Source of the DNA: Prauserella rugosa | GTDB lineage: Bacteria > Actinomycetota > Actinomycetes > Mycobacteriales > Pseudonocardiaceae | Direction of reading: 5' to 3' | Assembly: GCF_000719975.1 (NCBI RefSeq) | Contig: NZ_JOIJ01000006.1 | Span: 1 to 64,000, forward strand | Length of the DNA: 64,000 nucleotides | Shown: piece after piece, positions 52,163 to 61,043 of the stretch | Layout of the letters: the number at the start of each line of letters is the position of its first letter | Numbering within the stretch: position 1 is the stretch's first letter | The notes under the pieces: model-generated | Seen by the model: only the letters and a program-made list of their open reading frames with translations | What the model was told of the DNA's origin: nothing | The model's database searches: none | Made by a program: the position numbers and the translations under genes

Positions 52163-52990
52163 TCACCAGCCCGGGTACAGCTCCGGCCTGCGGTCCAGCA
52201 GCACGTCGTTGCGCTCCGAGACGGCTTTGTCGCGTGCCCGGGCGGGATCGATGTCGGCGACGACGAGCCGGCCCGGTCCCCCGGGAACGGCGCCGCCGGC
52301 GACGATCCATCCCGCCTCGTCGATGACCACACTGCCGCGGGTCCAGCGCTGGCCGCGTTCGGTCCCCCACCGGTCGCACGCCGCGACGAACACGCGGTTG
52401 GTGCGGGCCGCGGCCATGGCCTGCACCACCTCCGGTGGCCGCTCCCCCTCCGGTCTGGCCACCAGCGGCCAGTTCACCGGGGCGGTGATCACCTCGGCAC
52501 CGCGCAACGCCAGCGAGCGCACCAGTTCCGGGAACTCCAGGTCGTAGCAGATCGCGAGCCCGATCCGGCACCCGGCGACCGACACCACCGGGGGCGGACA
52601 GCTGCCCGGCCGGAAGACGAGCTTCTCGGCGTCCCACAGGTGGGTCTTGCGGTACACGGCACGCACGACGCCGCCGTCGAGCACCGCTGCGCTGTTGTAC
52701 AGGGCGCCGCCACCGTCCCGGTCGTCCCCGAGTTCGCAGAAGCCGACGACGACGGCCGTGTCGCCCGCGGCGCGCGCCCACGAGGCGAGCACCGGGTCGT
52801 CGGCGCGCATCGCCACGGCCCTGGCCTCCGCCGCGTCGGCGAACACGTACCCGGAGGAGGCGAGTTCCGGTAGCACCGCGATGTCCACACCGGACGTGCG
52901 CGCGCGCTCGATCCAGTCGAGCACGCGCGCACGGTTGCCGTCGAGGTCACCGACGACCGGTGCGAACTCCGCGCACGCGATCCTCGTCAC
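52163..52990 (-). CDS. carbon-nitrogen hydrolase (nitrilase superfamily)
   Basis: The 275-residue protein has the complete Glu-Lys-Cys triad: Glu42 (VLPELASSGY), Lys115 (YRKTHLWDAEK) and Cys148 (GLAICYDLEFPE). It hydrolyses an amide or nitrile; the substrate is unknown. The GTG at 52988-52990 overlaps the NTF2-protein stop (GTGA), linking it to the hisD-like operon. A longer upstream frame lies within that gene and is not used. Confidence 0.92.
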   Translation of the reverse strand: MTRIACAEFAPVVGDLDGNRARVLDWIERARTSGVDIAVLPELASSGYVFADAAEARAVAMRADDPVLASWARAAGDTAVVVGFCELGDDRDGGGALYNSAAVLDGGVVRAVYRKTHLWDAEKLVFRPGSCPPPVVSVAGCRIGLAICYDLEFPELVRSLALRGAEVITAPVNWPLVARPEGERPPEVVQAMAAARTNRVFVAACDRWGTERGQRWTRGSVVIDEAGWIVAGGAVPGGPGRLVVADIDPARARDKAVSERNDVLLDRRPELYPGW

Positions 52991-54309
52991 GCGTCCGGGT
53001 CGTCCCGCAGCAGCTGTGCGAGGACGTCGAACTCGTTGAACAGCGACCACTCCTCCACGATCCGGCCCTGCGCGAAGTACAGCTGGGAGATGCCCCACAG
53101 GTGCACGCGCCTGCCCGTGGGATCGCCGTACAGCCCGTACCCGCGGTGTGTGCCGGACCCGCTCCAGCGCACTGACACGCTCTGACCGTCGGTGTCGTTG
53201 CCCATCCAGTACACCTCGTCGACCTGGACGCCCATGTCCGGGAACGTCGCGAGGAGGTTGCGCGCCATGCCGCGCACGTCGGACCGGCCGTAACCGCTGC
53301 GGTTGGTCGTGCCGTGCCAGCGCACCGTGGGGGCGTAGATGCGATCGATGGCGCTGAGGTCCCGGCGGTTGTAGACGTCGTGGAACAGGCGGCGCACCTC
53401 GTGCTCGACGTCGAACCCGGGCCCGGCCGGTTCCGGGTACGGCATCGGCTTGCGTCCGCCCTGGATCCGGTCGGTCTCCGAGAAGCCGCGTTCACCGAGG
53501 CCGGGGAAGTCCTTGCTGTTGCCGTATTCGCGGGCGGCCGCCAGCACGTCGATGCCGAGCTGCTGGAGCTTGGCCGCGGTGTTGTAGAGGACCCACTCCT
53601 CGTAGATCTCGTTGTTCCGCACGACGCAGTTGGCGATGACCCACGTCTCGAGTTTGCGGCCGGTGGGACCGCTCCAGCGCCACGGACCGGTGTGGTGGCC
53701 GATGTTGATGGCCCGGTGGGAGGTGACGAACCCCTCCTCGTCGGACCCGGCCCAGATCACGTCGTCGGCGTAGTGCCGGCAGTCGGGGAAGGCGTTGATG
53801 CTCTGCATCGTGCCCGCGATGAGCTGTTCGACTCCGAAGTGGACACCGCTGTCGTCGTAGAGGCGGCAGCCGGGCGCGTAGGTGTCGTAGATGTAGCCGA
53901 CGTCCTGGTCCTCCCAGATGCGGTGGGTGATCCGGACGATGTAGTCGACGATGTCGGTGTAGGTGTCCTCGAAACCGTTCAGCGACTGCCTGCGTTCACC
54001 GTGCACGACGTTCGGGGCGTCGACGCCGTAGCCGGGGTCGACGGCGATCGTGTGATCCCCCGGCATCGTCCGCCTGCCCGGTGCCATGGTGCCGGGCGGG
54101 GAGGACGGCACTGTGGTGGGCGCTGTGGTCACGGGCGCTGTCGCCCCAGCCGGCGCTGTGGAACCGGTCGCGATGCCGTTGCCGCCGGGACGGGCGGCCG
54201 GGGCGACGGCTGCGGACGGGGTCCGGCCCGCATCCGGTGCGGTGTCCGGCACGGATTTCGGTGCGGCCTGCTCGGCCGCGGCGTCCCTGCTGTCGTCTGC
54301 CTTGCTCAT
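52987..54309 (-). CDS. double NTF2/SnoaL-like domain protein 1, long N-terminal tail
   Basis: The 440-residue protein has a disordered Ala/Pro/Thr/Gly-rich tail (1 to about 112) and then two NTF2-like domains. The first (about 115-260) has IWEDQDVGYIYDTYAPGCRL and FVTSHRAINIGHHTG; the second (about 300-440) has LFHDVYNRRDLSAIDRIYAP and IVEEWSLFNEFDVLAQLL. Such folds act as cyclases, dehydratases or ligand-binding proteins. It is paralogous to the gene at 56601-57599. Overlap with the hisD-like stop is 4 bases. A later Met (about 75 or 82) could be the true start. Confidence 0.85.
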   Translation of the reverse strand: MSKADDSRDAAAEQAAPKSVPDTAPDAGRTPSAAVAPAARPGGNGIATGSTAPAGATAPVTTAPTTVPSSPPGTMAPGRRTMPGDHTIAVDPGYGVDAPNVVHGERRQSLNGFEDTYTDIVDYIVRITHRIWEDQDVGYIYDTYAPGCRLYDDSGVHFGVEQLIAGTMQSINAFPDCRHYADDVIWAGSDEEGFVTSHRAINIGHHTGPWRWSGPTGRKLETWVIANCVVRNNEIYEEWVLYNTAAKLQQLGIDVLAAAREYGNSKDFPGLGERGFSETDRIQGGRKPMPYPEPAGPGFDVEHEVRRLFHDVYNRRDLSAIDRIYAPTVRWHGTTNRSGYGRSDVRGMARNLLATFPDMGVQVDEVYWMGNDTDGQSVSVRWSGSGTHRGYGLYGDPTGRRVHLWGISQLYFAQGRIVEEWSLFNEFDVLAQLLRDDPDA

Positions 54310-55637
54310 GAGTCCTCCTGCGCGCTGCGGTGACGGTCCGTCCGCAGGGTCGCGGTCCTGCGGTGTGCCGCCATGCCCTCGTACTCGGAGATCGCGTCGA
54401 CGGCATCGGCGAGCAACGGCGTGGCCTCGCGGGTCACGCGCTGGTACGTCAGTGGTTTCAGGAATCGCGACACCGACAGGCCGGCGCTGTGCTTCGCACC
54501 GCCCGCGGTCGGCAGGACGTGGTTCGTCCCGGCCATGCCCTTGTCCGAGTACGCCACCGTGCTCCACGGGCCGAGGAACAGCGAGCCGTAGTTGCGCAGG
54601 GCGTCGTGGTAGTACGCGTCGTCGGCGGTGTGGACCTCGAGGTGCTCGGGTGCCAGGTCGTCCATCAACGCGACGGCCGTGGCCGCGTCCTTGGCCCACG
54701 TGACCGAGCCGTAGTCCCGCCAGGCGGGGCCGGCGACCTCACGGGTGTCCAGGGTCTCGAGCTGACGTTCGACCTCCGCGATCACCTGCTCCCCCAGTTT
54801 CTGCGACGTGGTGACGAGCGCGGCCGGGGAGTTCACGCCGTGCTCGGCCTGGCCCAGCAGGTCGGCGGCGACGAGTTCGGCGTCGGCGGTGTCGTCGGCG
54901 ATGACCGCCACCTCGGAGGGCCCGGCCAGCAGGTCGATGGCGACCGTGCCGAACAGCTGCCGTTTCGCCTCGGCGACGTAGGCGTTGCCCGCGCCGACGA
55001 GCATGTCCACACCGGGTTCGCCGAGCAGTCCGAAGGCCATGGCGGCCAGCGCCTGCACGCCACCCAGGGCATAGGCACGGTCCACACCGGACAGATAGGC
55101 CGAATAGAGCACCGCGGGGTGCGGCTCACCGTCGGGGCCGGGCGGGGTACAGGCCAGCACCGAAGGCACGCCCGCGGCCTTGGCGACACCCACGGTCATG
55201 AACGCACTGGCCAGCAGGGGGAATCGCCCGGCGGGCAGGTAGGCACCGACCCGGCCGACCGGCACGTACCGGTGTCCGGTGACGAGTCCCGGAGCGAGTT
55301 CGGTCTCGAAGTCGACGAGGTGGGCACGCTGGGCCAGCGCGAACGTACGGGTGCGCTCGGCGCCGAGTTCGAGGCCCGCACAGACGTCCTTCGGCAACGC
55401 GTCGCCGGAACGTTCCAGCGCTCCCGCCGTGATCTCGACGTCCGAGCCGCCCCACCCGTCGAGTTCACGGGCGTATCGCAGAACGGCGTCCATGCCGTCG
55501 CGTTCGATCTCGGAGAGCATCGCCGACACACGTTCGGCGACGCGCGGGTCACGCTGGGCTGGCGGCCTGTCGGCAGGCTGCTTGAGGATGCGGTAGGCGC
55601 CGTCGAGTTCGGCCAACCGGGACGGGGTGAATCTCAT
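54306..55637 (-). CDS. histidinol dehydrogenase homologue, probably catabolic
   Basis: The 443-residue protein has the HisD fold with all zinc ligands in place: Gln263 and His266 (GQAEHGVNSPA), Asp365, and His425 (EGMAAHRRTATLR). The catalytic Glu331-His332 (LAPEHLEV) is also present. No other his gene is nearby. It is operonic with NTF2-like and nitrilase genes, which resembles HisD paralogues that oxidise other alcohols (for example HpsN on dihydroxypropanesulfonate). The substrate is unknown. The promoter implies a leaderless mRNA starting at the ATG (55635-55637). Confidence 0.88.
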   Translation of the reverse strand: MRFTPSRLAELDGAYRILKQPADRPPAQRDPRVAERVSAMLSEIERDGMDAVLRYARELDGWGGSDVEITAGALERSGDALPKDVCAGLELGAERTRTFALAQRAHLVDFETELAPGLVTGHRYVPVGRVGAYLPAGRFPLLASAFMTVGVAKAAGVPSVLACTPPGPDGEPHPAVLYSAYLSGVDRAYALGGVQALAAMAFGLLGEPGVDMLVGAGNAYVAEAKRQLFGTVAIDLLAGPSEVAVIADDTADAELVAADLLGQAEHGVNSPAALVTTSQKLGEQVIAEVERQLETLDTREVAGPAWRDYGSVTWAKDAATAVALMDDLAPEHLEVHTADDAYYHDALRNYGSLFLGPWSTVAYSDKGMAGTNHVLPTAGGAKHSAGLSVSRFLKPLTYQRVTREATPLLADAVDAISEYEGMAAHRRTATLRTDRHRSAQEDS

Positions 55638-55644
55638 GGCAGCG

Positions 55645-55673
55645 ACGCTAGAGTCGGCGCTGACAAAGGACAA
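55645..55673 (-). promoter_or_regulatory. promoter of the hisD-like operon, leaderless
   Basis: On the minus strand TTGTCC (55668-55673) and TAGCGT (55645-55650) are separated by exactly 17 bases. The expected transcription start falls at about 55638, next to the ATG at 55637, leaving no room for a ribosome site. Confidence 0.65.
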
Positions 55674-55696
55674 CCCCGTAAGATCTTGACCTTCCG

Positions 55697-55711
55697 ATAG
55701 GGTTTCCCTAT
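55697..55711. promoter_or_regulatory. LysR-type operator at the lysR start codon
   Basis: ATAGGG-TTT-CCCTAT is a perfect 15-base inverted repeat with the T-N11-A spacing of LysR-type boxes. It covers the last bases before and the first two bases of the lysR ATG (55710), and a TAGGGT (55698-55703) inside it could be the -10 of a leaderless lysR transcript. It lies 24 bases upstream of the divergent hisD-like -35. Confidence 0.7.
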
Positions 55712-56606
55712 GACACTGAAGCAGCTGCGCGCCTTCCTCGAAGCGGTGCGCACCGGCTCGTTCACCGCCGCGGCAGCACGCATGGACATCACGCAGGCCT
55801 CCGTGTCCGAGCTGATCCGCAAACTCGAGGACGAACACGGCACTCCGGTGTTCTCGCGCGGGGGCAGGCGTCTGGTGCTCACGGCCGCGGGGTCGGCGCT
55901 GCTGCCGTTCGCCGAGCAGGCCGTCGCGGCGGCCGACGGCGCCGAGCAGGCGCTGCGGTCGGTGCGGTCCCTGCGCGGCGGCGTCGCCACGTTCGGCCTG
56001 CTGCGCAATGCCGCGTACTACCTGCTGTCCGATCTGGCCCAGCAGTTCCACGACAGCTACCCCGAGGTGCGGATCCGGCTCATCGGCCTCAACTCGGTCG
56101 AGGTGGCCTCCGCCGTCGCCGCGGGCACGGTCGAGGCCGGCCTGGTGGTGCTGCCGATCGACGACGACGGGCTCGACGTGACGCCGTTGATGCGCGACGA
56201 GGTGGTCTACGCCAGCGCCGACCCGGCCCGCGTCGCCGAACCGGTGACGACGGCGGGCCTCGGCCGCTCGCGGCTGATCCTCTACGACGCCCACTACGGC
56301 TGGGCCGACCCGACGCGCCGCCAGCTGGCCGAACGTGCCCAGCTGGCCGGTATCCGGCTCGAACCGTGGATCGAGGTGGAGCACGTCGAGTCGGCGCTGG
56401 CGCTCGTGGCCAGAGGCATCGGCGACACGATCATCTCGCGTGCCGTGGCCGAGAGCGCCACCTGCCCGGACTCGGTGCACACGGTGGGTTTCGCCGAGCC
56501 GCTGTACGACACGATCGCACTCGTGCGGCGGAAGGCCGAGGTCCTCTCCCCCGCCAGCCGCGAACTGGCCAGGTTGGCCCAGCGCATGCTGCTCAGCCGA
56601 TCATGA
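55710..56606 (+). CDS. LysR-family transcriptional regulator
   Basis: The 298-residue protein has the LysR winged helix at its start (LKQLRAFLEAVRTGSFTAAA, ITQASVSELIRKLEDEHG, FSRGGRRLVLTAAG). A two-lobed effector domain follows from about residue 90 (GGVATFGLLRNAAYYLLSDL). It is divergent from the hisD-like operon and should activate it with a small-molecule co-inducer. Its stop overlaps the converging NTF2 gene by 6 bases. Confidence 0.94.
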   Translation: MTLKQLRAFLEAVRTGSFTAAAARMDITQASVSELIRKLEDEHGTPVFSRGGRRLVLTAAGSALLPFAEQAVAAADGAEQALRSVRSLRGGVATFGLLRNAAYYLLSDLAQQFHDSYPEVRIRLIGLNSVEVASAVAAGTVEAGLVVLPIDDDGLDVTPLMRDEVVYASADPARVAEPVTTAGLGRSRLILYDAHYGWADPTRRQLAERAQLAGIRLEPWIEVEHVESALALVARGIGDTIISRAVAESATCPDSVHTVGFAEPLYDTIALVRRKAEVLSPASRELARLAQRMLLSRS

Positions 56607-57599
56607 CGGCTCGTCCCCGCGGGCCAGGGCGATCTGCGCCATGACGGCGAGTTCGTCGTACACGCGCCATTCGCGCACGATCCGCCCGTCCCGGAACAGG
56701 AACTGCGAGGCACCGAGCACCGCCACCGGACTTCCGGTCGTCTGCCCGTAGGCGGGCGCGCCGCTGTAGGTGCCGTCGAGGCGCCACACCACGCCGACCC
56801 GGACGCCTCCGTGGGCGGGCGAGTCGTGGGCGACGACATCGCGCACCTCGAACCGTCCGTCGGGCACGGGGGCGAGCAGGTCCAGCAGTCCGCGCTGGTA
56901 CCCGTCGGGCCGGGTCAACGTCCTGCCCCGCGAGATGTCGCACGTGACGTCGCGGGCGACGAAGTCGGTCACCTCGTGCAGCATCCGCCCGTTCCAGACC
57001 CGGTCGACGAGTGCGAGGACGTGCTCGCACTCCCGCCGGTGCAGGTCCGGCCGCGGACCGGTGTCACCCGCCGCCAGCACATCGGCCCCGGGGCCGCACG
57101 GCTCCTGGCCCTCCCAGCCGGGGAAGGCCAGTCGCCGCGCGACCTCGGCCGGATCGAGTCCGAGCTGCTCCACGACGGCGTACTCGTCACGGACCACCCA
57201 CTCGAACTCCATGACGCCACGCCGGTACAGGCAGGTCGCGATCGTGCGCGAGGAGAAGGCGCGGTGGCTGGGCGGTCCGTACGCCGAGATCCCGGTGTGC
57301 GTGCCCGAACTGAAGACGCGGTGGGAGCTGAGGAACGCCTCGTCCCCACGGGGCTCCCACACGACGTCCTCGGCCTGTCCCACCCGGTCCGGGTACGCCG
57401 CGATCTTCGTGAGGGTCGAGCGCACCACCGGCTCGACGCCGCGCACCGTGCCGTAGGCGCCGTGCACGATCGCGTCGGCCGCGTAGTTCTCCCGGATCGT
57501 CCCGATGCCGCGACGCACCCAGATCCGGTCGGTCCATTCGACGATGAACTCCTCCGGGTCCCGGTACGGCTCGTAGGCCACCGGCTTCACCGTGCTCAC
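56601..57599 (-). CDS. double NTF2/SnoaL-like domain protein 2
   Basis: The 332-residue protein has two NTF2-like domains. The first has WTDRIWVRRGIGTIRENYAA and FLSSHRVFSSGTHTG; the second has LALVDRVWNGRMLHEVTDFV and IVREWRVYDELAVMAQIAL. Both halves align with the protein at 52987-54309, without the long tail. It overlaps the substrate-binding-protein stop (GTGA), so it is made together with the importer. It may process or bind the imported compound; activity is unknown. Confidence 0.87.
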   Translation of the reverse strand: MSTVKPVAYEPYRDPEEFIVEWTDRIWVRRGIGTIRENYAADAIVHGAYGTVRGVEPVVRSTLTKIAAYPDRVGQAEDVVWEPRGDEAFLSSHRVFSSGTHTGISAYGPPSHRAFSSRTIATCLYRRGVMEFEWVVRDEYAVVEQLGLDPAEVARRLAFPGWEGQEPCGPGADVLAAGDTGPRPDLHRRECEHVLALVDRVWNGRMLHEVTDFVARDVTCDISRGRTLTRPDGYQRGLLDLLAPVPDGRFEVRDVVAHDSPAHGGVRVGVVWRLDGTYSGAPAYGQTTGSPVAVLGASQFLFRDGRIVREWRVYDELAVMAQIALARGDEPS

Positions 57600-58990
57600 G
57601 AGGCATCCCCTCCGCGGCCCCGGTCCAGCAGCGCCTGCACGTCGGCCGCGGCCTTCTCCAGTTGCGTGCGAACGTCGCCGCCGTGTGCCATCTCGTTGAT
57701 CGCCACCTCGAGCACGTCCTGGATCTGGGGCCAGTCGATGGTCATCGGCACCGTTCTGGCGGTGCGCAGTGCCCGTTCCTGCACGGCGGGCAGCCCGTGG
57801 TTGGCCGCGTTGACCTCCTCGTCGCGCATGTTCTCCGTGTGCACGACGACGCTCGTGGCCTTGTCCGGGTCGGACTTGTCGAGCGCGATGTCGCGTTCGA
57901 CGTCGGCGTTCGTGGCCCACTTCAGGTACTCCCACGCCGCGCCCTGGTTGTCGGACGTGTTGAGCACGCCCATCAGCCACGTGTAGCCGTAGGTCACGGA
58001 CGGCTTGTCGCCCCACCCCGGCAGCGGCGCGACGCCGACGTCGTCGGCCACCTCGGGCTGCACCTTGCCCGGGTCGGTGAAGTCGTCGATCTGCCATGCC
58101 CACGTGAACACGGAGTTGCTGGCACCCTGTTCGAACTGCTGGGTCGCGTCCGTCTCGGTCCAGTTCACCGAGGCGGGCGGGCTGTGGCCGTCCCTGAGCA
58201 GATCGATGTACCGCTCGGTGGCCTCGACGGCCTCCGGGCTGGTGAACGCCGGATCGCCGCGCTCGTCGAGCACCTCGCCGCCGTTGCTCCACAGCATCGC
58301 CAGCCACGTGTACAGGTTCTGCCCGCCGTTGCGTCCGTACTGACCGGCCAGGGCGGACCGCTGGCTCGCGCCGTCGAGCCGATCCAGCTGCTCGCCGAAC
58401 TCGTCCCACGTCGAGGCCGGCTTCATGCCCAACCGTTCGAACTCGCTCTCGCGGTAGAAGTAGTTGTAGGAGAACCCGCGGAACGGCAGTCCGTAGATCG
58501 TGCGGTCGTCACCGGCCCGAGCCGCCTCCTGGAACGGCGGAGGGAACTCCTCGATCGACCGGCCGGCCTGTTTCAGCACCCGGTTCAGCGGCTGCAGGCC
58601 GATCTTGGCCGACGCGCCGTAGGCGTCGGGCCACACGACGACGTCGTAGGTGCCACCACCGATGGCGGTCTCGGCCACGATCTGCTGCAGGTAGGACTCG
58701 TACGGGATGTTCGCCCACTCGACGGTGATGCCCGTCCTGGCGGTGAACTCGCGGTCGGTCTTCTCCTGCAGTGCCGCGAACTGCGCGGTCGTCTTGCAGC
58801 AGCTCAGCAGGCGGATGTGGGTGCCGTCGTAGGGTTTGCCCTCGAGCAGTCCCATGTCGCCTGCGGGCGCCTCGGCGACCGCGTCCAGCAACTGTTCCTC
58901 GCTCGGGCCGGCCGCGCACCCGGCCGCCACCAGCATCGCGGTGACGGCCAGCGCCGCCACGCTCCTGCCCGTACGTCGCGTGCGCCTCAT
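57596..58990 (-). CDS. ABC importer substrate-binding lipoprotein (sugar family)
   Basis: The 464-residue precursor has RRTRRTGRSVAALAVTAMLV and a lipobox ending VAAGC25. The mature part is like family 1 (maltose/trehalose type) solute-binding proteins (YESYLQQIVAETAIGGGTYD, VVVWPDAYGASAKIGLQPLN, GVAPLPGWGDKPS, AAWEYLKWATNAD). Ligands of such proteins are sugars, polyols or related compounds. It overlaps the permease stop by 4 bases. Confidence 0.93.
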   Translation of the reverse strand: MRRTRRTGRSVAALAVTAMLVAAGCAAGPSEEQLLDAVAEAPAGDMGLLEGKPYDGTHIRLLSCCKTTAQFAALQEKTDREFTARTGITVEWANIPYESYLQQIVAETAIGGGTYDVVVWPDAYGASAKIGLQPLNRVLKQAGRSIEEFPPPFQEAARAGDDRTIYGLPFRGFSYNYFYRESEFERLGMKPASTWDEFGEQLDRLDGASQRSALAGQYGRNGGQNLYTWLAMLWSNGGEVLDERGDPAFTSPEAVEATERYIDLLRDGHSPPASVNWTETDATQQFEQGASNSVFTWAWQIDDFTDPGKVQPEVADDVGVAPLPGWGDKPSVTYGYTWLMGVLNTSDNQGAAWEYLKWATNADVERDIALDKSDPDKATSVVVHTENMRDEEVNAANHGLPAVQERALRTARTVPMTIDWPQIQDVLEVAINEMAHGGDVRTQLEKAAADVQALLDRGRGGDAS

Positions 58991-59889
58991 TTCACCGCTC
59001 CCATCGTCATGCCCTCGGCGAAGTGCCTGCGCACGAGGAAGGCCATCACCAACATCGGCGCCATCACCAGCAGCCCCGCGGCCGCCATCTGTCCCCATGC
59101 GACACCTTCGGGCAGCACCAGTGTCATGAGCGCCACCGGAAGGGTCTCGGCGTCCGAACGCGACAGGAAGGTCGGGAACAGGAATTCGTTCCAGGCCAGC
59201 AGGAACGAGAACACCGCGGCGACGAAGATGCCCGGGGCAGCCAGTGGCGTGATCACGCGCCATAGCAGGGCCACCTGTCCGCACCCGTCGATCCGGGCCG
59301 CCTCCTCGATCTCCGTCGGCAGCCCGTCGACGAATCCCTTGAGCAACCAGGTGATATATGGAACGACGATCGACAGGTTGACGATCACCAGCGCCAGGTG
59401 GGTGTCGATGAGGCCGAGGCTACGGAAGAGCGTCAGGAACGGCAGGGCGATCGCCACCCCCGGGATGAACTGCGTGGCCACGATCGCCAGCAACATCGCG
59501 CGGTGGCCGGGGAACCGGTACCGCGAGAAGCCGTAGGCGGCCAGCAACGCCAGCGGGACGGCGACGACCGTGGTCGCCACGCCCACCACGACGCTGCTGA
59601 CCAACGCCGACGTCAGGTCACTGGCTCCGCCGAGGATGGCGGCGAAGTTCTCCAACGTGGGCGAGAAGATCAGCGACGTGGAGAACGCATCGCGAGCGGG
59701 TTTGAACGCGGTGATCGCCATCCACACGATCGGGAAGAGCACGAAGAACAGGATGGCCAGCGTGGTCAGCACGCGTGCCACCGAGCGCACCGTCGCCCAG
59801 GCGCCGCGGGAACGCGGCCGCCTCCGCGGGGGCGGCGGGGCCTGCCGCGGCGCCGCCTCCGGTTCGGGTTTCACGGCCGTGTCGGTCAT
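58987..59889 (-). CDS. ABC sugar-type permease, MalG-like
   Basis: The 300-residue inner-membrane permease has six hydrophobic segments. The EAA loop that docks the ATPase reads EEAARIDGCGQVALLWRVIT followed by PLAAPG. The N-terminus is a proline/arginine-rich cytoplasmic tail of about 30 residues. ATGA overlaps join it to both neighbours. Confidence 0.95.
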   Translation of the reverse strand: MTDTAVKPEPEAAPRQAPPPPRRRPRSRGAWATVRSVARVLTTLAILFFVLFPIVWMAITAFKPARDAFSTSLIFSPTLENFAAILGGASDLTSALVSSVVVGVATTVVAVPLALLAAYGFSRYRFPGHRAMLLAIVATQFIPGVAIALPFLTLFRSLGLIDTHLALVIVNLSIVVPYITWLLKGFVDGLPTEIEEAARIDGCGQVALLWRVITPLAAPGIFVAAVFSFLLAWNEFLFPTFLSRSDAETLPVALMTLVLPEGVAWGQMAAAGLLVMAPMLVMAFLVRRHFAEGMTMGAVK

Positions 59890-60803
59890 GTCGCCTCCTG
59901 CCTGGCCATCGCGATCAGATACAGGGCGGCGAGCGCGCCGAGCACGACCACGATCACCCAGGACACGGCCGAGGCGTATCCGATGTCGAGGAACGTGAAG
60001 CCCTGCGAGTATGCGTAGAAGTTCAGACTCTCGGTCGCACGGCCGGGACCACCGCCGGTCGTCGTGACGACCTGGTCGAAGATCTTCATGGAGAACACCG
60101 CCTTCAGGAAGACGATGATGAGCAGAAGCGGCCGCAGCAGCGGGAACGTGACGCGCCAGAACTCCTGCCACGGTGAGGCACCGTCCAATTTGGCCGCTTC
60201 GCGGACCTCCGGCGAGATCGAGCCGAGCCCGCCCAGGAGCATCAGCGCGATCAACGGTGCCCAGCCCCACACCTCGGTGAGCGCGAGAACCATCAACGCC
60301 CAGAACGGATCACCGAGCCAGTTGATGTCACCGACGAACGGCAGTGCCGTGTCGATCATCTTGTCGTAGACGCCCGTGTCCGGGTTGAGCATGAACCGCC
60401 ACGAGAAGCCCTTCAGCGCGGGGGCGACCGCGAACGGCAGGATCAGCAACGCCTTGGTGAAGGCGCTGAGCCGAGTCCGATTGTTCAGGATCAGCGCGAT
60501 GCCGAGTCCGATCCCGACGGACAGCACGACGGAGATCGCGGTGAACTCGAACGTCACCCACGCGCTGTTGTAGAACGTGTCGTCGGTGAACACCCGGCTG
60601 TACTGCTCGACACCGACGAATTCGCCGGGTTCCTGACTCTCGTTCAGGCGCCAGTGCCGGAAACTGGTGATGAGTGCGGAGACGAGCGGATACAGCGTCG
60701 TCAGTCCGATGGCCAGCAGCGCAGGCGCCAGATGCATGTACGGCTCGGCACGTCGGCGCCAGCCGGAACGCCTGCGCGGCGGGGGGACGGTGGATGCCAC
60801 CAT
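59886..60803 (-). CDS. ABC sugar-type permease, MalF-like
   Basis: The 305-residue permease has six membrane segments and the EAA loop REAAKLDGASPWQEFWRVTF. It pairs with the MalG-like subunit. It is the first gene of the importer operon, with GAGGAGG upstream of the ATG at 60801-60803. No ATPase gene is present in the operon, so a shared MsiK-type ATPase encoded elsewhere is likely. Confidence 0.95.
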   Translation of the reverse strand: MVASTVPPPRRRSGWRRRAEPYMHLAPALLAIGLTTLYPLVSALITSFRHWRLNESQEPGEFVGVEQYSRVFTDDTFYNSAWVTFEFTAISVVLSVGIGLGIALILNNRTRLSAFTKALLILPFAVAPALKGFSWRFMLNPDTGVYDKMIDTALPFVGDINWLGDPFWALMVLALTEVWGWAPLIALMLLGGLGSISPEVREAAKLDGASPWQEFWRVTFPLLRPLLLIIVFLKAVFSMKIFDQVVTTTGGGPGRATESLNFYAYSQGFTFLDIGYASAVSWVIVVVLGALAALYLIAMARQEAT

Positions 60804-60853
60804 CGAAGGTCGACCTCCTCTGCCGGGAGAACGGCACGATTGGGGTGCCGCGC

Positions 60854-60883
60854 AGTGTATGCGTATTCACACTCGCGGGACAA
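60854..60883 (-). promoter_or_regulatory. importer promoter with LacI operator in the spacer
   Basis: On the minus strand TTGTCC (60878-60883) and TACACT (60854-60859) are 18 bases apart. Between them lies ATACGCAT (60859-60866), which matches the central ATACGYAT of the two other putative LacI sites. Repressor bound here would block polymerase. Confidence 0.6.
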
Positions 60884-61043
60884 TGCCCGCGGGCCGATTT
60901 GTCCCGACGCGATACACGGACGCCACGAAGCGGCAATGACCTGCGATGTTGTAGCTCCCCATCGGAGCCGAGGAACTCGAGACGCTACGGAAACCGGCGA
61001 TTCTGCGTATGTAACGCGGCCTCGCCGACTGTTGGGCGGCGGA

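Noticed and set aside
54306..55637. Histidine biosynthesis hisD
   Set aside because: The fold and zinc ligands fit, but no hisC, hisB or other his gene is near and the operon partners are catabolic. The biosynthetic role is not excluded but is less likely.
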